A stretch of DNA of 63,206 nucleotides from Azospirillum sp. TSH64 (lineage in GTDB: Bacteria; Pseudomonadota; Alphaproteobacteria; Azospirillales; Azospirillaceae). The notes under the pieces were generated by a model. The model was not told the origin of the DNA. It made no database searches and was given only the letters and a program-made list of their open reading frames with translations. Below, one piece after another: positions 43,508 to 52,136 of this stretch. Every line of letters begins with the position of its first letter. Within the stretch, counting starts at the first letter, position 1. The translations under genes and the position numbers were made by a program. Location: assembly GCF_003116035.1 (NCBI RefSeq), contig NZ_LGQW01000015.1:6766555-6829760 (forward strand). The letters are read 5' to 3'.

Positions 43508-44314
43508 ATGGCGCACACTCCGTACGATCAGCAGTGGGACAAGGCCAAGAAAGAGTTCGAGGCTCTCACCGGCAAGCATAAGCCGAAGGAGAGCAAGGGC
43601 ATTTTCAATGCCTTCGGCAGCCACACCGGCCTGTCCGGTTCGCTGAAGAAGTGCGAGAAGGCGCTCTCCGCCTGCGACACCACCAACTCGACCGACGTCA
43701 AGGAAGGCAAGAAGGTCGTCGCGGCGTTCCTGGCCGCGTCGAAGGATTTCTCCAAGGCGAAGAAGGGCTATCTCGAAGTCCTTCAGAAGGAAATCTACGC
43801 CGAGTTCGACAAGCGGACGGAAAAGGATTTCAAGACGAACTACGAGAAGGCGTTGAAGTTCCTGGTCAAGGAGCTGGCGGCGCTGGAAGCCACCATCGAG
43901 TCCGCGGTGGGGATGTATACCCAGAAGTTCAATGAGGCGGAGAAGGATCTGTCTGTCGAGCAGAAGATGCTCAAGAACTGGGAAAAGAACATCAACGGCG
44001 CGCTGGCCCGCGCGGCGGCCGGCGTTGCCAAGGTCAAGGCCAAGCCGACGGCGGAAACCTACAACGAGCTGTTCCCGACTCTGGCCCGCGACATCACCAT
44101 GCAGCTGGTGTTCGCGCGCAAGATCGAAGGTCTCCTGGCCGATCCCGACTTCTTCAAGAAGAAGCTGGATCCCTGGGCGAACCAGAGCAGCGCGGCCGAG
44201 CCGGTCAAGGTGCCGGTTGATGCCACGCCGAAGGTGATCCTCGACCATATGAAGGAGTTTTCGGCAGCCTGCAAAGGCGTCGTCCAGCTCGTCAACTCGC
44301 GCGCGAACGCCTGA
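43508..44314 (+). CDS. Lysine-rich helical protein, paralogue 1 (possible T6SS cargo)
   Basis: The 268-residue soluble protein is nearly all helical and Lys/Glu-rich, with no signal or TM. The N-terminal about 70 residues share a module with the protein at 44519: Tyr-x3-Trp-x-Lys-Ala-Lys, then Phe-Glu-Ala-x-Thr-Gly-Lys-x-Lys-Pro, then a Gly-x3-Ser-Leu-Lys segment. The central coiled coil covers about 100-170. The start has GAGGAGGA 6-8 bp upstream, a strong site. I do not recognise a family. The helical character recalls the protein at 1427. Confidence 0.65.
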   Translation: MAHTPYDQQWDKAKKEFEALTGKHKPKESKGIFNAFGSHTGLSGSLKKCEKALSACDTTNSTDVKEGKKVVAAFLAASKDFSKAKKGYLEVLQKEIYAEFDKRTEKDFKTNYEKALKFLVKELAALEATIESAVGMYTQKFNEAEKDLSVEQKMLKNWEKNINGALARAAAGVAKVKAKPTAETYNELFPTLARDITMQLVFARKIEGLLADPDFFKKKLDPWANQSSAAEPVKVPVDATPKVILDHMKEFSAACKGVVQLVNSRANA

Positions 44315-44358
44315 TCCGCCGCCGGGTCGGTGCCGGATGGTGCCTGCGCAAGTCGGAG

Positions 44359-44383
44359 CAGGGCGGGCAAAACGCCCGCCCTG
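44359..44383 (+). terminator. Perfect hairpin between the two paralogous genes
   Basis: CAGGGCGGGC (44359-44368) pairs perfectly with GCCCGCCCTG (44374-44383) around an AAAAC loop. No U-run follows. It lies 45 bp behind the first paralogue and may separate its expression from the second. Confidence 0.5.
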
Positions 44384-44518
44384 TCCGGTCCGATGGATGC
44401 CGATCACCGGAAGGAAAAACCGTGTTGGACGGAAAGGCGTCCTTGATGGAACGGCAGCCGCGGTCCAGAGAGGGGCAAAAATTTAACAAACACCAATCGT
44501 AAAATTCAAGAGTAAGCG

Positions 44519-45223
44519 ATGGCAAAGAAATATCTGGAGTCCTGGAAGAAGGCCAAATCCAAATTCGAGGCGGACACCGGCAAGAAGAAGCCCGATCCGA
44601 AGAGCCGATTCGGGAAAATTTTTTCCAAAATCAGTTCCACCGGGTTTGAGAAGTCATTGAAGGCGTACGATGCGGCCAAGACCGTCAAGGAGGCGGAGAA
44701 GTCCGCACGCGCCTTCCAGTCTGCCGCCTCGGACTACATCCCGACGCTGGACTCCGCCGGCAAGGCGGCGCGGCAGGATGGGGACGACGTTTACGCCGAC
44801 GCCTGCGCCGCGATGGTCGCGTCGCTCAACAAGATCACTGCCAACGTCTTCATGGATCTGGAACGGTTCGGGAGCTGGCCGGATGACCTCGACGGCTTCT
44901 TCAAATCGCCATACTGGTACAAGCTCCTGCTGAAGCAGGCAAAAAAGGAATATTCGACCGAGAATATGGAGCTTTTCGGGCTGATCCTGAACAAGAAGGT
45001 GAACTCGGAGGCCAATGCGCAGAAGGCCTATGAACTCTACGTCCGGGCGGGCTCGCCGAAAGAGGTCAACATGTCCTCGTCGACCCGGAAGCTCTGCGAC
45101 AAATGTGCGCAGGACGGCAAATGGAAGGCGATGCCCTGGGACAAGGTCGAGATGGAAATCGGCGTAAACCTGGCCGATACCGTCGTGAGGCTGAGTGCCG
45201 CCGTGGCCGAAGGGACAGCATAG
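44519..45223 (+). CDS. Lysine-rich helical protein, paralogue 2
   Basis: The 234-residue protein shares the N-terminal module of the previous gene: YLESWKKAKSKFEADTGKKKP at its start, then Thr-Gly-Phe-x2-Ser-Leu-Lys. The C-terminal 120 residues differ, contain KSPYWYKLLLKQAKKEY, and have a CDKC pair near residue 195. It has no signal peptide. The first 150 bp have lower GC than neighbours. The shared N-terminus with divergent C-terminus fits a delivery or interaction module with variable business ends, though that is inference. Confidence 0.62.
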   Translation: MAKKYLESWKKAKSKFEADTGKKKPDPKSRFGKIFSKISSTGFEKSLKAYDAAKTVKEAEKSARAFQSAASDYIPTLDSAGKAARQDGDDVYADACAAMVASLNKITANVFMDLERFGSWPDDLDGFFKSPYWYKLLLKQAKKEYSTENMELFGLILNKKVNSEANAQKAYELYVRAGSPKEVNMSSSTRKLCDKCAQDGKWKAMPWDKVEMEIGVNLADTVVRLSAAVAEGTA

Positions 45224-45415
45224 GGCTGCCGGCAGCGGCCGCATCGGTCTCCCGCCAAAGCATGCCCGCAGGATATTGGAGGTGCGGATTGCCGCGTTGA
45301 CCTGCATACTCGTCGTTGGGTGTCACCTGTCCCGGAAGTAGGCATTCGGAAGTGTCAGGGTCCGGATGCCGCATCTGTGCGTTCCATCTCCGGGAATGAC
45401 ACCGAGGCGAGTGCC

Positions 45416-45634
45416 ATGATGAAGGATCCGAAGCAGATCGCGCGCGTTTGCCTCCAGGCGGCGCGTGTCGACTTGGAAGCGCATGCTGCCTGTGGGCTGA
45501 TCACCGCGGACGACGAGTTCGGCCTGCGCTACAAGATCGCTGTCCAGGCATGCGATGTGAACGGCGACGATTGCCGGTTCCCCTCCTGCGGCTGTCCGTG
45601 GCCGGATTGTTCCCGGCAAGCCCGGAAGCAGTGA
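45416..45634 (+). CDS. Small cysteine-rich protein
   Basis: A 72-residue frame starts at 45416 (or the adjacent ATG at 45419) behind a GAGG 8 bp upstream. The C-terminus holds five cysteines in about 25 residues (ACDVNGDDCRFPSCGCPWPDC), suggesting metal binding. The helical N-terminus reads QIARVCLQAARVDLEAHAACG. It has a strong terminator 28 bp downstream, which supports a real gene. No family is recognised. Confidence 0.5.
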   Translation: MMKDPKQIARVCLQAARVDLEAHAACGLITADDEFGLRYKIAVQACDVNGDDCRFPSCGCPWPDCSRQARKQ

Positions 45635-45661
45635 TCCGCAATCGGGCCGAGGACGCCGGTG

Positions 45662-45700
45662 CCGTTGTCGCCAGCCGTTCGACCGGCGACAACGGTTTCC
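45662..45700 (+). terminator. Terminator after the small cysteine-rich gene
   Basis: An 11-bp perfect stem, CCGTTGTCGCC (45662-45672) with GGCGACAACGG (45685-45695), is followed by TTTCC. It lies in the convergent gap before the minus-strand hydrolase. Confidence 0.7.
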
Positions 45701-45736
45701 CGCATTTCGGTTCCTGCCGGAGCGGCGTGAGCCGCC

Positions 45737-48100
45737 TCAGACCGTCAGGAACAGCGCCGAGGTCCACACCCGCGACTGGTCGCGCTGCCGTCCGGTGAGG
45801 AACAGCGGATGCTCGCGGCCCGCCGCCAGATCCAGTCCGGCCAGCGGGATGCGGCCGGCGAGATCGCGGGGCAGCGGCGCCTCGGTGACACGCTCCACCG
45901 TCACCTCCAGTTCCGTGCCGGGCAGCAGGCGGCTGACGGCTCCGGCCGGCGAGCGGGCGGCATCCAGCAGCGCGTCGCCGTCGATGTCCAGCACCGCCTC
46001 CGGCGCATGCGGGTTGGGCGGCGGCGTCAGCGGGTTGCCGACCTTCACATAGGTGCCGATGTCGAGCTGCACCCGGATGCGCGTGCCGGCCAGTTGCGAC
46101 AGCGTCAGTTCCACCCCGTCGGTGTCGCCGTGGGTGACGGTGCGCAAAGCCACCGTGGTGGCATCCTGCCGCCAGCAGCCCTGCTCCGGATGGTCGAAGC
46201 CGAAGGGCTCGACCCGCTGCACCGCCGCTCCGGTGACGGTGATGCCGCCGCTCCAATAGGCGCCGCGATAGCGGTCCTTGATGCGGGCGCCGCCCAGCCG
46301 CAGGCGGATGCGGCGGTCCGACAATCCGAGTTCGCGGTGCAGGTCGCGCTCCCACAGCAAAGTCTCGCCGTCGTAGAGCCGCAGGCTTTCCCAGCCGCGG
46401 TCCCCGAGTACACGATAGTCGAGTTCGTCCCCGCCGGACGCCGTGACCACCTCGCCCATCCACTGCTGGCCCAGCCGCAGGCTGGCGAAGCTGCGCTCCC
46501 CGGTGGTGGCGAAGGTGCGGCGCGCGCGCAGCGCCCGGCCGATGGTGGCGCGGTCGAGCCTGTCGGCCAGCACGCCGGTCAGCCCGCCGCGCGCGCCGAA
46601 CACCGCGGTGGCCGGCGCCCCGCCGCCGCAGCGGCCCTGGTGCTCGTCGCTGCTGGCCGAGGCGCCGAGCCGGTAGCCGCGGGCCAGCGCCTCGGCATAG
46701 ACCCAGTGGAACTGGCCCCAGGCGGAGCCGATCTCGATCAGCCGCTCCAGCTCGGGATGGTGCCAGTCGAGATTGCAGCGCCGTCCGCCGACATGCGGGA
46801 TCAGCAGATGGCCTTCCGGGTCGTCCTGATAGGCGGCATAGAGATCGTCGAGCGGCCAGGCGCCGGGGCGCAGCTTGCCGCGCGTGGACTCGTTCCATTC
46901 GAAGGAGCGGACCGGCTGGCCCCGGCTGTCGGTGGGGAATTGCGGCACGCCGTCGCGCAGGAAGACGACATTGTGGTCGCCGCCGGCCGCCGAGTTGCCG
47001 CACCATTCGGTGCCGGGATAGCAGACGAAACGGCCGGCCTGGTTGAAGCGGTCGATCAGCCCGACCGCCTCGCTCCAGGCCTTTTCGGTGACGTTGAAGT
47101 CGTTGGCGGTGTAGCCCAGCACATCCAGCCCGGCGATATCGCGACCGTAGGACAGGTTGTAGGCGGTGTCGTTGGTGCCGACCGTGTCGTTGGAATGGAC
47201 ATGCAGGTCGGCATAGTAGGCGCGCGGCGCGTTCTCTTCGACGGTGACGAAGGCTTCGGCCGGGACCAGCCCGTCGGCGGTGGCGGCGATGCGCCAGTCG
47301 CCCGCCGACAACGCCGCGTCCTGGCGATGGACCAGCCAGCCATGGGCGTCCGGGTTGGGCGAGAGCGTCAGTTGCTCGGTTGCCTCACCCTGCGGTCCCG
47401 CCAGGGTCAGGGTGGCATCGACCGAGCCTTCGGTGCAGCAATTGCCCCAGACATCCTCGGCGCGCAGCAAGAGGCTGGCCGGGCCGGGTGCCGTCAGGCG
47501 CGGCGCCACCAGACGCAGGGCGGCCGGTGCGCCGGGAACGATGTCGATCACGCAATCGCCCGGCACTTCGGCGTATTTCTGGCTGCCGAGCGGGTCGATG
47601 AAGACGCGGAAGCGGAATCCCTGCTCAACGAAGCTCTGCACCCGCGTGCCCGGCCCGCCGCGCCGCCGGTCGCCCAGCCGGATGACGATCCGATCGCCGG
47701 GATTGAGATAGCCGTCGATCACGTCGATGACGATGGCCTTCTGATAGGGGCGCTCGTGGCCCTTCTGGTCGAAGCGCACCTTCAGCGCCTGGATCGTCGC
47801 CGGGCTCTGCCCCGGCACCAGCGGCCCGGCCTCATACTCCGCCGAGACGTAATTGGCCGCCTGCGGGTCGCTGGTCTGGAACAGCGACCAGTCCGAATAG
47901 AACTTCATCGCCAGCTTGATGCCGGCGCCGTCGGCGAGCCCCGAGGCGCCGACCTCGTAGACCAGTTGCAGTTCGGTCCATTCGCCGGCGACCAGCCGGC
48001 GGTGCGAACAGCTGGTCGATCCCAGGAAGGGGCGGTCCTTGTTGCGCTCGTACAGCCCGACGGGGGCGATGTGGCGGACAGGCGGCTGGGCTTCTGACAT
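45737..48100 (-). CDS. PHP/DUF3604-type metallohydrolase-like protein
   Basis: The 787-residue protein has beta-rich flanks and a central PHP-like metal site: YYADLHVHSNDTVGTND near residue 290 (H-x-H), DVLGYTANDFN, a GGDHNVVFL segment, HLLIPHVGG, and ASASSDEHQG near residue 480 (the SDxH-type motif). DUF3604 proteins share this layout and are predicted metal-dependent hydrolases; their substrate is not established. No signal peptide is visible. It is the last gene of an operon with an SsuABC/TauABC-type importer, so it probably acts on the imported compound. Confidence 0.72.
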   Translation of the reverse strand: MSEAQPPVRHIAPVGLYERNKDRPFLGSTSCSHRRLVAGEWTELQLVYEVGASGLADGAGIKLAMKFYSDWSLFQTSDPQAANYVSAEYEAGPLVPGQSPATIQALKVRFDQKGHERPYQKAIVIDVIDGYLNPGDRIVIRLGDRRRGGPGTRVQSFVEQGFRFRVFIDPLGSQKYAEVPGDCVIDIVPGAPAALRLVAPRLTAPGPASLLLRAEDVWGNCCTEGSVDATLTLAGPQGEATEQLTLSPNPDAHGWLVHRQDAALSAGDWRIAATADGLVPAEAFVTVEENAPRAYYADLHVHSNDTVGTNDTAYNLSYGRDIAGLDVLGYTANDFNVTEKAWSEAVGLIDRFNQAGRFVCYPGTEWCGNSAAGGDHNVVFLRDGVPQFPTDSRGQPVRSFEWNESTRGKLRPGAWPLDDLYAAYQDDPEGHLLIPHVGGRRCNLDWHHPELERLIEIGSAWGQFHWVYAEALARGYRLGASASSDEHQGRCGGGAPATAVFGARGGLTGVLADRLDRATIGRALRARRTFATTGERSFASLRLGQQWMGEVVTASGGDELDYRVLGDRGWESLRLYDGETLLWERDLHRELGLSDRRIRLRLGGARIKDRYRGAYWSGGITVTGAAVQRVEPFGFDHPEQGCWRQDATTVALRTVTHGDTDGVELTLSQLAGTRIRVQLDIGTYVKVGNPLTPPPNPHAPEAVLDIDGDALLDAARSPAGAVSRLLPGTELEVTVERVTEAPLPRDLAGRIPLAGLDLAAGREHPLFLTGRQRDQSRVWTSALFLTV

Positions 48101-48134
48101 GGCGGCGTTTCCTCCGGTTTTGCGGGTTATCGGG

Positions 48135-48878
48135 TCAGGCGAGGTGCCAGTGGCGGTAGCGCCGCTCGATGCGGCGGAAGACGAGGCTTTCGGTGATCCA
48201 GGCGGTCATGCCGATGATCGCGACGCCCAGCAGCACCTGGGTGGCGTTGCCGATCTGGCCGCCCATCGCCACCATCCAGCCGATCCCCTGCGAGGCGCCC
48301 AGCATCTCGGCCGCCACCAGCGCCCGCCACGCCTGGCTGAAGCCGATGCGCAGTGCCGCGGTCAGGAAGGGCAGCGAGGCCGGCAGATAGACGTGGCGGA
48401 TCAGCTGCCAGCGGCGGGCGCCCAGCACGCGGGCGGCGCGCAGGTTGCCGTTGCGGATGGCGAGGAAGCCCTCCTGCACCGTCACCGCCATCGGGAACAG
48501 GGCGGCGACCACGATCACCATGGTGATGGCGACATAGCCCAGCCCGAAGAAGATCATCGACAGCGGCGCCCAGGCGATGGGCGGGATTGCCATGAACAAG
48601 CCGGTCAGCGGGGCGGAAAAGGCGCGGAAGCCCGGCGAAAGTGCGCCGGCCAGACCCAGCGCCAGCGCGCCCAGCACGGCGACGGCGAAGCCGCCGGCCT
48701 CGCGCAGCAGGCTGGCGCCGACATGGGCGGCGAGCTGGCCGCTGTCCAGCCAGCGCACAGCCTCCGCCGCCACCGCCCAGGGCTGCGGCAGGACATAGGG
48801 CGGCAGGTTCCAGGCGGCCGCACTCCACACCAGCAGCAGCGCCGGGAAGGCCGCCCAGCCGTAAAGCCGGGTCCGCAT
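48135..48878 (-). CDS. ABC transporter permease, SsuC/TauC type
   Basis: The 247-residue permease has about six TMs and the EAA loop ARVLGARRWQLIRHVYLPASLP near residue 160, which docks the ATPase. GIGWMVAMGGQ near residue 205 is typical of nitrate/sulfonate/taurine importers. The start overlaps the binding-protein stop (ATGA). Confidence 0.9.
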   Translation of the reverse strand: MRTRLYGWAAFPALLLVWSAAAWNLPPYVLPQPWAVAAEAVRWLDSGQLAAHVGASLLREAGGFAVAVLGALALGLAGALSPGFRAFSAPLTGLFMAIPPIAWAPLSMIFFGLGYVAITMVIVVAALFPMAVTVQEGFLAIRNGNLRAARVLGARRWQLIRHVYLPASLPFLTAALRIGFSQAWRALVAAEMLGASQGIGWMVAMGGQIGNATQVLLGVAIIGMTAWITESLVFRRIERRYRHWHLA

Positions 48879-49897
48879 CAGCGGCCGGCCCGGCGGAGGT
48901 AGGAGCCGTCGACGATGTCTGCCGCCTTCATCGGCGCCGGAATGAAGCCGAGCGCCAGCGATGTGTCCATCAGCCGCTGGATGAAGGCGAGGTCGCTGTC
49001 CTCCAGCCGGTCCGACCAGCCCAGCCGCTTGCGCGCCTCGGCGGCGACGGCGGCCGGGGCGATCTCGGTGCCGTCGGCGCGCTTCACCGGTTCCAGCTTG
49101 AACGCCTCGGCGATCAGGGCGTCACCTTCGGCCGGGTGGTCGGACAGCCAGGCGATGGCCTTGGCATGGGCGCGCAGCAGCTTCACCACATCGTCCGGCC
49201 GCTCCGCCAGCGTCTTTTTCGGCGCCATCACCACGTACCAGGTATAGCCGGGCAGCGCCTGGTTGACGTCGAACAGCACATGCGCGCTTCCCCGCAGCAC
49301 CTGCTGGCTGATGAAGGGTTCCCAGGTGAAGGCGGCGTCGACCGTACCGCTGTCCAGCGCGGCGTTCATGTTGCCGACCGGCATCGACACCACCGACAGG
49401 TCGCGGTCGGCGTCGAGTCCGGCGGCCTCCTTCAGCACGACGCCGCGCAGCAGCACGTCCATCCCGCTGCCGCGCGCCACCCCGGCGACCTTGCGGCCGC
49501 GCAGGTCGGACAGCTTGGCGATGGCGGGATTGTTGGCGATCACCGCCGCCTGCCCGTAATTGACCTTGGCCAGGATGCGGCTGTCCAGACCGCGCGCCGC
49601 CCACTGGTAGACCGGTGGCGCGCCGATATAGGCGACGTCCAGCTCGCCGGCGGCCAACGCCTGCTGGATGACCGGCCCGTCGCCGAAGGGCTTGGCTTCC
49701 ACCGTCAGCCCCTCTTCGGCATAGAAGCCCTTGCGGTCGGCGACCAGCGCCGGGGCGTTGGCCATGGCGAAGACCCAGCCGATCCGGAGCGGCCGGCTTT
49801 CACCCGTTGTGGCAGCCCCGGCCGGGGCGATGCCGGCGAGCAGAACGATGGAGCCGTACAGGGCGGCGGACAGCGCCGCGGCGAACATCCGGTTCAT
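48878..49897 (-). CDS. ABC transporter substrate-binding protein, SsuA/TauA type
   Basis: The 339-residue protein has a signal peptide (cleaved near residue 28) and an NMT1/SsuA-like fold: LRIGWVFAMANAPALVADRKGFYAEEGLTVE, then QALAAGELDVAYIGAPP, DLRGRKVAGVARGSGMD and VDAAFTWEPFISQQ. This group binds sulfonates, taurine, nitrate or thiamine precursors. The exact ligand is unknown. Confidence 0.88.
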   Translation of the reverse strand: MNRMFAAALSAALYGSIVLLAGIAPAGAATTGESRPLRIGWVFAMANAPALVADRKGFYAEEGLTVEAKPFGDGPVIQQALAAGELDVAYIGAPPVYQWAARGLDSRILAKVNYGQAAVIANNPAIAKLSDLRGRKVAGVARGSGMDVLLRGVVLKEAAGLDADRDLSVVSMPVGNMNAALDSGTVDAAFTWEPFISQQVLRGSAHVLFDVNQALPGYTWYVVMAPKKTLAERPDDVVKLLRAHAKAIAWLSDHPAEGDALIAEAFKLEPVKRADGTEIAPAAVAAEARKRLGWSDRLEDSDLAFIQRLMDTSLALGFIPAPMKAADIVDGSYLRRAGR

Positions 49898-49937
49898 GCG
49901 CGAAATCCTTTTGGTCTGGGCTGATTCGCAGGGCGGC

Positions 49938-50771
49938 TCAGGCCGCGGCGACGATGGCGGAAATCCGCTCCAGCAGCGTGTCGGTCAGGGTGGTGAAGCG
50001 TTCCAGCCGCCGCGTCTCGCGCAGGCGGCGGGGGCGGGGCAGGTCGATGGTCAGTTCGCTGTGGATGCCGGCCGGAGCGATGCCGAGCAGGACGACGCGG
50101 TCGGCCAGGAACACCGCCTCCTCCACGTCGTGGGTGATGAACAGGACCGTCTGGCCGAGCCGGCCGCACAGCCGCAGCAGTTCCTCGTTCAGGGTGGCGC
50201 GGGTGATGGCGTCCAGCGCGGCGAAGGGCTCGTCCATCAGCAGCAGGCCTGGCTCCAGGACCAGCGCACGGGCCAGCGCCACCCGCTGCTGCATGCCGCC
50301 CGACAGCTGGTGGGGAAACTTGCCGGCCGCGGCCTCCAGCCCGACCAGTGCCAGTGCCGCCAGCGCCTTGTCCCGCTGCTCCGCATCCGGCAGCCGGCCC
50401 GCCATCCGCAGGCCGAAACGGACATTGTCGAGCACGTCCAGCCAGGGAAACAGCTGCGGCGACTGGAAGACATAGCCCAGTGCCGGCATCTCCGGCGTCA
50501 CCGTTTCGCCGTCGATGGTGATGCGGCCGGCATCGGGCGGCAGGAAGCCGGACAGCAGGTTCAGCAGCGTGGTCTTGCCACAGCCCGACGGGCCGAGCAG
50601 CGCCACGAACTCTCCCGGCCGGGCGGACAGCGCCAGCGAGCGGAACACAGGATGTGCACCGTCATAAGCGAAATCCACACCATCGACGTGGAAGTCGGCA
50701 CCGCCGGAGCGATCTCCGGAAAAAGCATCGAAGCGGCTGCTGGGTGGAGAGGTCTGAATTCCACAGTCCAT
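49938..50771 (-). CDS. ABC transporter ATP-binding protein, SsuB/TauB type
   Basis: The 277-residue ATPase has Walker A LLGPSGCGKTTLL, Q-loop YVFQSPQLFPW, signature LSGGMQQRVALARAL, Walker B LLLMDEPFAALD and the switch His in FITHDVEEA. The ATG at 50771 was preferred to a TTG 15 codons earlier; a G-rich element lies about 11 bp upstream. It is the first gene of the four-gene minus operon. Confidence 0.9.
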   Translation of the reverse strand: MDCGIQTSPPSSRFDAFSGDRSGGADFHVDGVDFAYDGAHPVFRSLALSARPGEFVALLGPSGCGKTTLLNLLSGFLPPDAGRITIDGETVTPEMPALGYVFQSPQLFPWLDVLDNVRFGLRMAGRLPDAEQRDKALAALALVGLEAAAGKFPHQLSGGMQQRVALARALVLEPGLLLMDEPFAALDAITRATLNEELLRLCGRLGQTVLFITHDVEEAVFLADRVVLLGIAPAGIHSELTIDLPRPRRLRETRRLERFTTLTDTLLERISAIVAAA

Positions 50772-50975
50772 GTCCGTTTTATCCCCCCGATCAACCGCCT
50801 CAATTCGATAATACAATATAATACATATTATAAAATACGTGGCAACTAGGGAATTGAATCGGATTCACGCAGCCGGCAGCGTGACGGTATCGAGGCTTGA
50901 GCCGTCCCGTTGCCGGTGGCATCAAGGCGGCCTCGATCCGTTGGCCGGGTCGATCAATCGGGGAGGGACGCCAGG
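50772..50975. promoter_or_regulatory. Divergent promoter region of the importer operon and GntR gene
   Basis: The region has an AT-rich core and holds a perfect 16-bp palindrome, TATAATA-CA-TATTATA, at 50817-50832. It lies between the ATPase start (minus) and the GntR start (plus), the place where a local GntR/HutC operator would be expected. Confidence 0.55.
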
Positions 50976-51695
50976 GTGCCCGTGGTGCGAGACAACGCGA
51001 CGGCGCTGTACCGGCAGATCGCCGACCGGCTGCGCGACGAGATCGCCGCCCGTCTGTTCGAGCCGTCGGGGCGGCTGCCGACCGAAAGCGAGATCGGGAC
51101 CCGCTTCGGCGTCAGCCGGGTCACCGTCCGGCTGGCGCTCGACCGGCTGGAGGCGGACGGGCTGATCGAGCGCCGCAAGGGCAAGGGCACCTTCACCGCG
51201 GGCAAGCGCGTCCAACATCCGCTCGACCGCCTGCGCAGCTTCCACGAATCCCTGCGGCTTCAGGGGCTGGACGCCACCATGCAGCCGATCTCGGCGCGGA
51301 TCGTCGCGACGCCGCCGGACCTGCGGGAGGATTTCGGCCCCCATTGCCTGGAAGTCTGCCGCCTGCATCTGGTGGATGGCGAGCCGGTGGCCCTGGGCCG
51401 CAGCCTGCTGCCGCCGGCTTTGGAGCCCGTTGATTGGCAGGCGGCCGGACACAAGCCGATCTACGGCCTCCTGCAGGACATCGTCGGCAAGCCGGTCGGC
51501 GGCGCCGAGATCGAGGTGAAGGCGGCGGCGGCCGAGGCGGAGGTGGCGGCGGCGCTCGACCTGCCGGCGGGCGCGCCGGTGCTGGTGATGGACCGCCGTT
51601 CCGTCTTCGTCGGCGGCGGCTGCGCCGACCGTTCGGTGTTCCACATCAGATCCGAACGCTACAGCTTCATCCTGTCCCACCGCTGGGAAGGGTAG
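50976..51695 (+). CDS. GntR/HutC-family transcriptional regulator
   Basis: The 239-residue protein has an N-terminal winged helix (ALYRQIADRLRDEIAARLF, then LPTESEIGTRFGVSRVTVRLAL, GLIERRKGKGTF) and a C-terminal UTRA ligand-binding domain. The GTG at 50976 follows GGGAGGG with an 8-bp spacer; a TTG further upstream is less likely. It is divergent from the importer/hydrolase operon and probably controls it in response to the substrate. Confidence 0.88.
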   Translation: MPVVRDNATALYRQIADRLRDEIAARLFEPSGRLPTESEIGTRFGVSRVTVRLALDRLEADGLIERRKGKGTFTAGKRVQHPLDRLRSFHESLRLQGLDATMQPISARIVATPPDLREDFGPHCLEVCRLHLVDGEPVALGRSLLPPALEPVDWQAAGHKPIYGLLQDIVGKPVGGAEIEVKAAAAEAEVAAALDLPAGAPVLVMDRRSVFVGGGCADRSVFHIRSERYSFILSHRWEG

Positions 51696-51909
51696 GGTTG
51701 GGCGGCGGACATCCCGGCCTGATAAAACATGAATTATTTGTATATCAAAATTTCAAATCGCTATCTTTACAGTAGGAATAAAATAGGTCTATGGTCTCTT
51801 CAGATGGTGAGTGGAGAGCGCTGCACACGACCCCGAACGAGGAGGGATGGCGATCTGCGGCAGGTCATCGCCGTCGCCCGGACATCCCGCTGTCGACAAC
51901 CGATCCGAA

Positions 51910-51944
51910 TTTCAAAATTTGAAAGCCAGATTTTTGAAAGCCAG
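51910..51944. promoter_or_regulatory. Palindrome and direct repeats upstream of the truncated gene
   Basis: TTTCAAA-A-TTTGAAA forms a 15-bp palindrome at 51910-51924, overlapped by two direct copies of TTTGAAAGCCAG (51918-51929 and 51933-51944). These sit just before the ATG at 51949 in an AT-rich stretch and look like a transcription-factor site. Confidence 0.45.
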
Positions 51945-51948
51945 CCCC

Positions 51949-52113
51949 ATGCTCGATCTGATCCTTCGTTCGACCGCCCTGGTCGCCGGCACCCTGTCGC
52001 TGCTGGCCGCACTCGGTCTTGCCCAGCCAGCCTTTTCGCAGACCGTGCCTGCCGGCCCGGCGAAGCTGCCGGTGGCGATCGGTGTCAGCGGGCTGCTGCC
52101 GGTCGGCCAATAG
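51949..52113 (+). pseudogene. Truncated secreted protein, probably remnant of a substrate-binding protein
   Basis: The 54-residue product is a complete signal peptide (hydrophobic core LVAGTLSLLAALGLAQPAFS, cut near SQT) plus about 25 residues, LPVAIGVSGLLPVGQ, ending in a stop. The ending resembles the start of an SsuA-type binding protein. The likely explanation is a gene broken near its 5' end, next to an intact importer operon. A genuine micro-secreted peptide cannot be excluded. Confidence 0.45.
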
Positions 52114-52136
52114 CAGGTTTCGCGTCCGGCGGATTC

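Noticed and set aside
45323..45619. 98-residue minus-strand frame over the small cysteine-rich gene
   Set aside because: It lacks a ribosome site and a clustered motif. The plus frame has a plausible start, a cysteine cluster and a downstream terminator.
50772..50816. Longer ABC ATPase starting at the TTG at 50816
   Set aside because: The extra 15 residues have no homology and run back towards the palindrome in the promoter region. The ATG at 50771 is more plausible.
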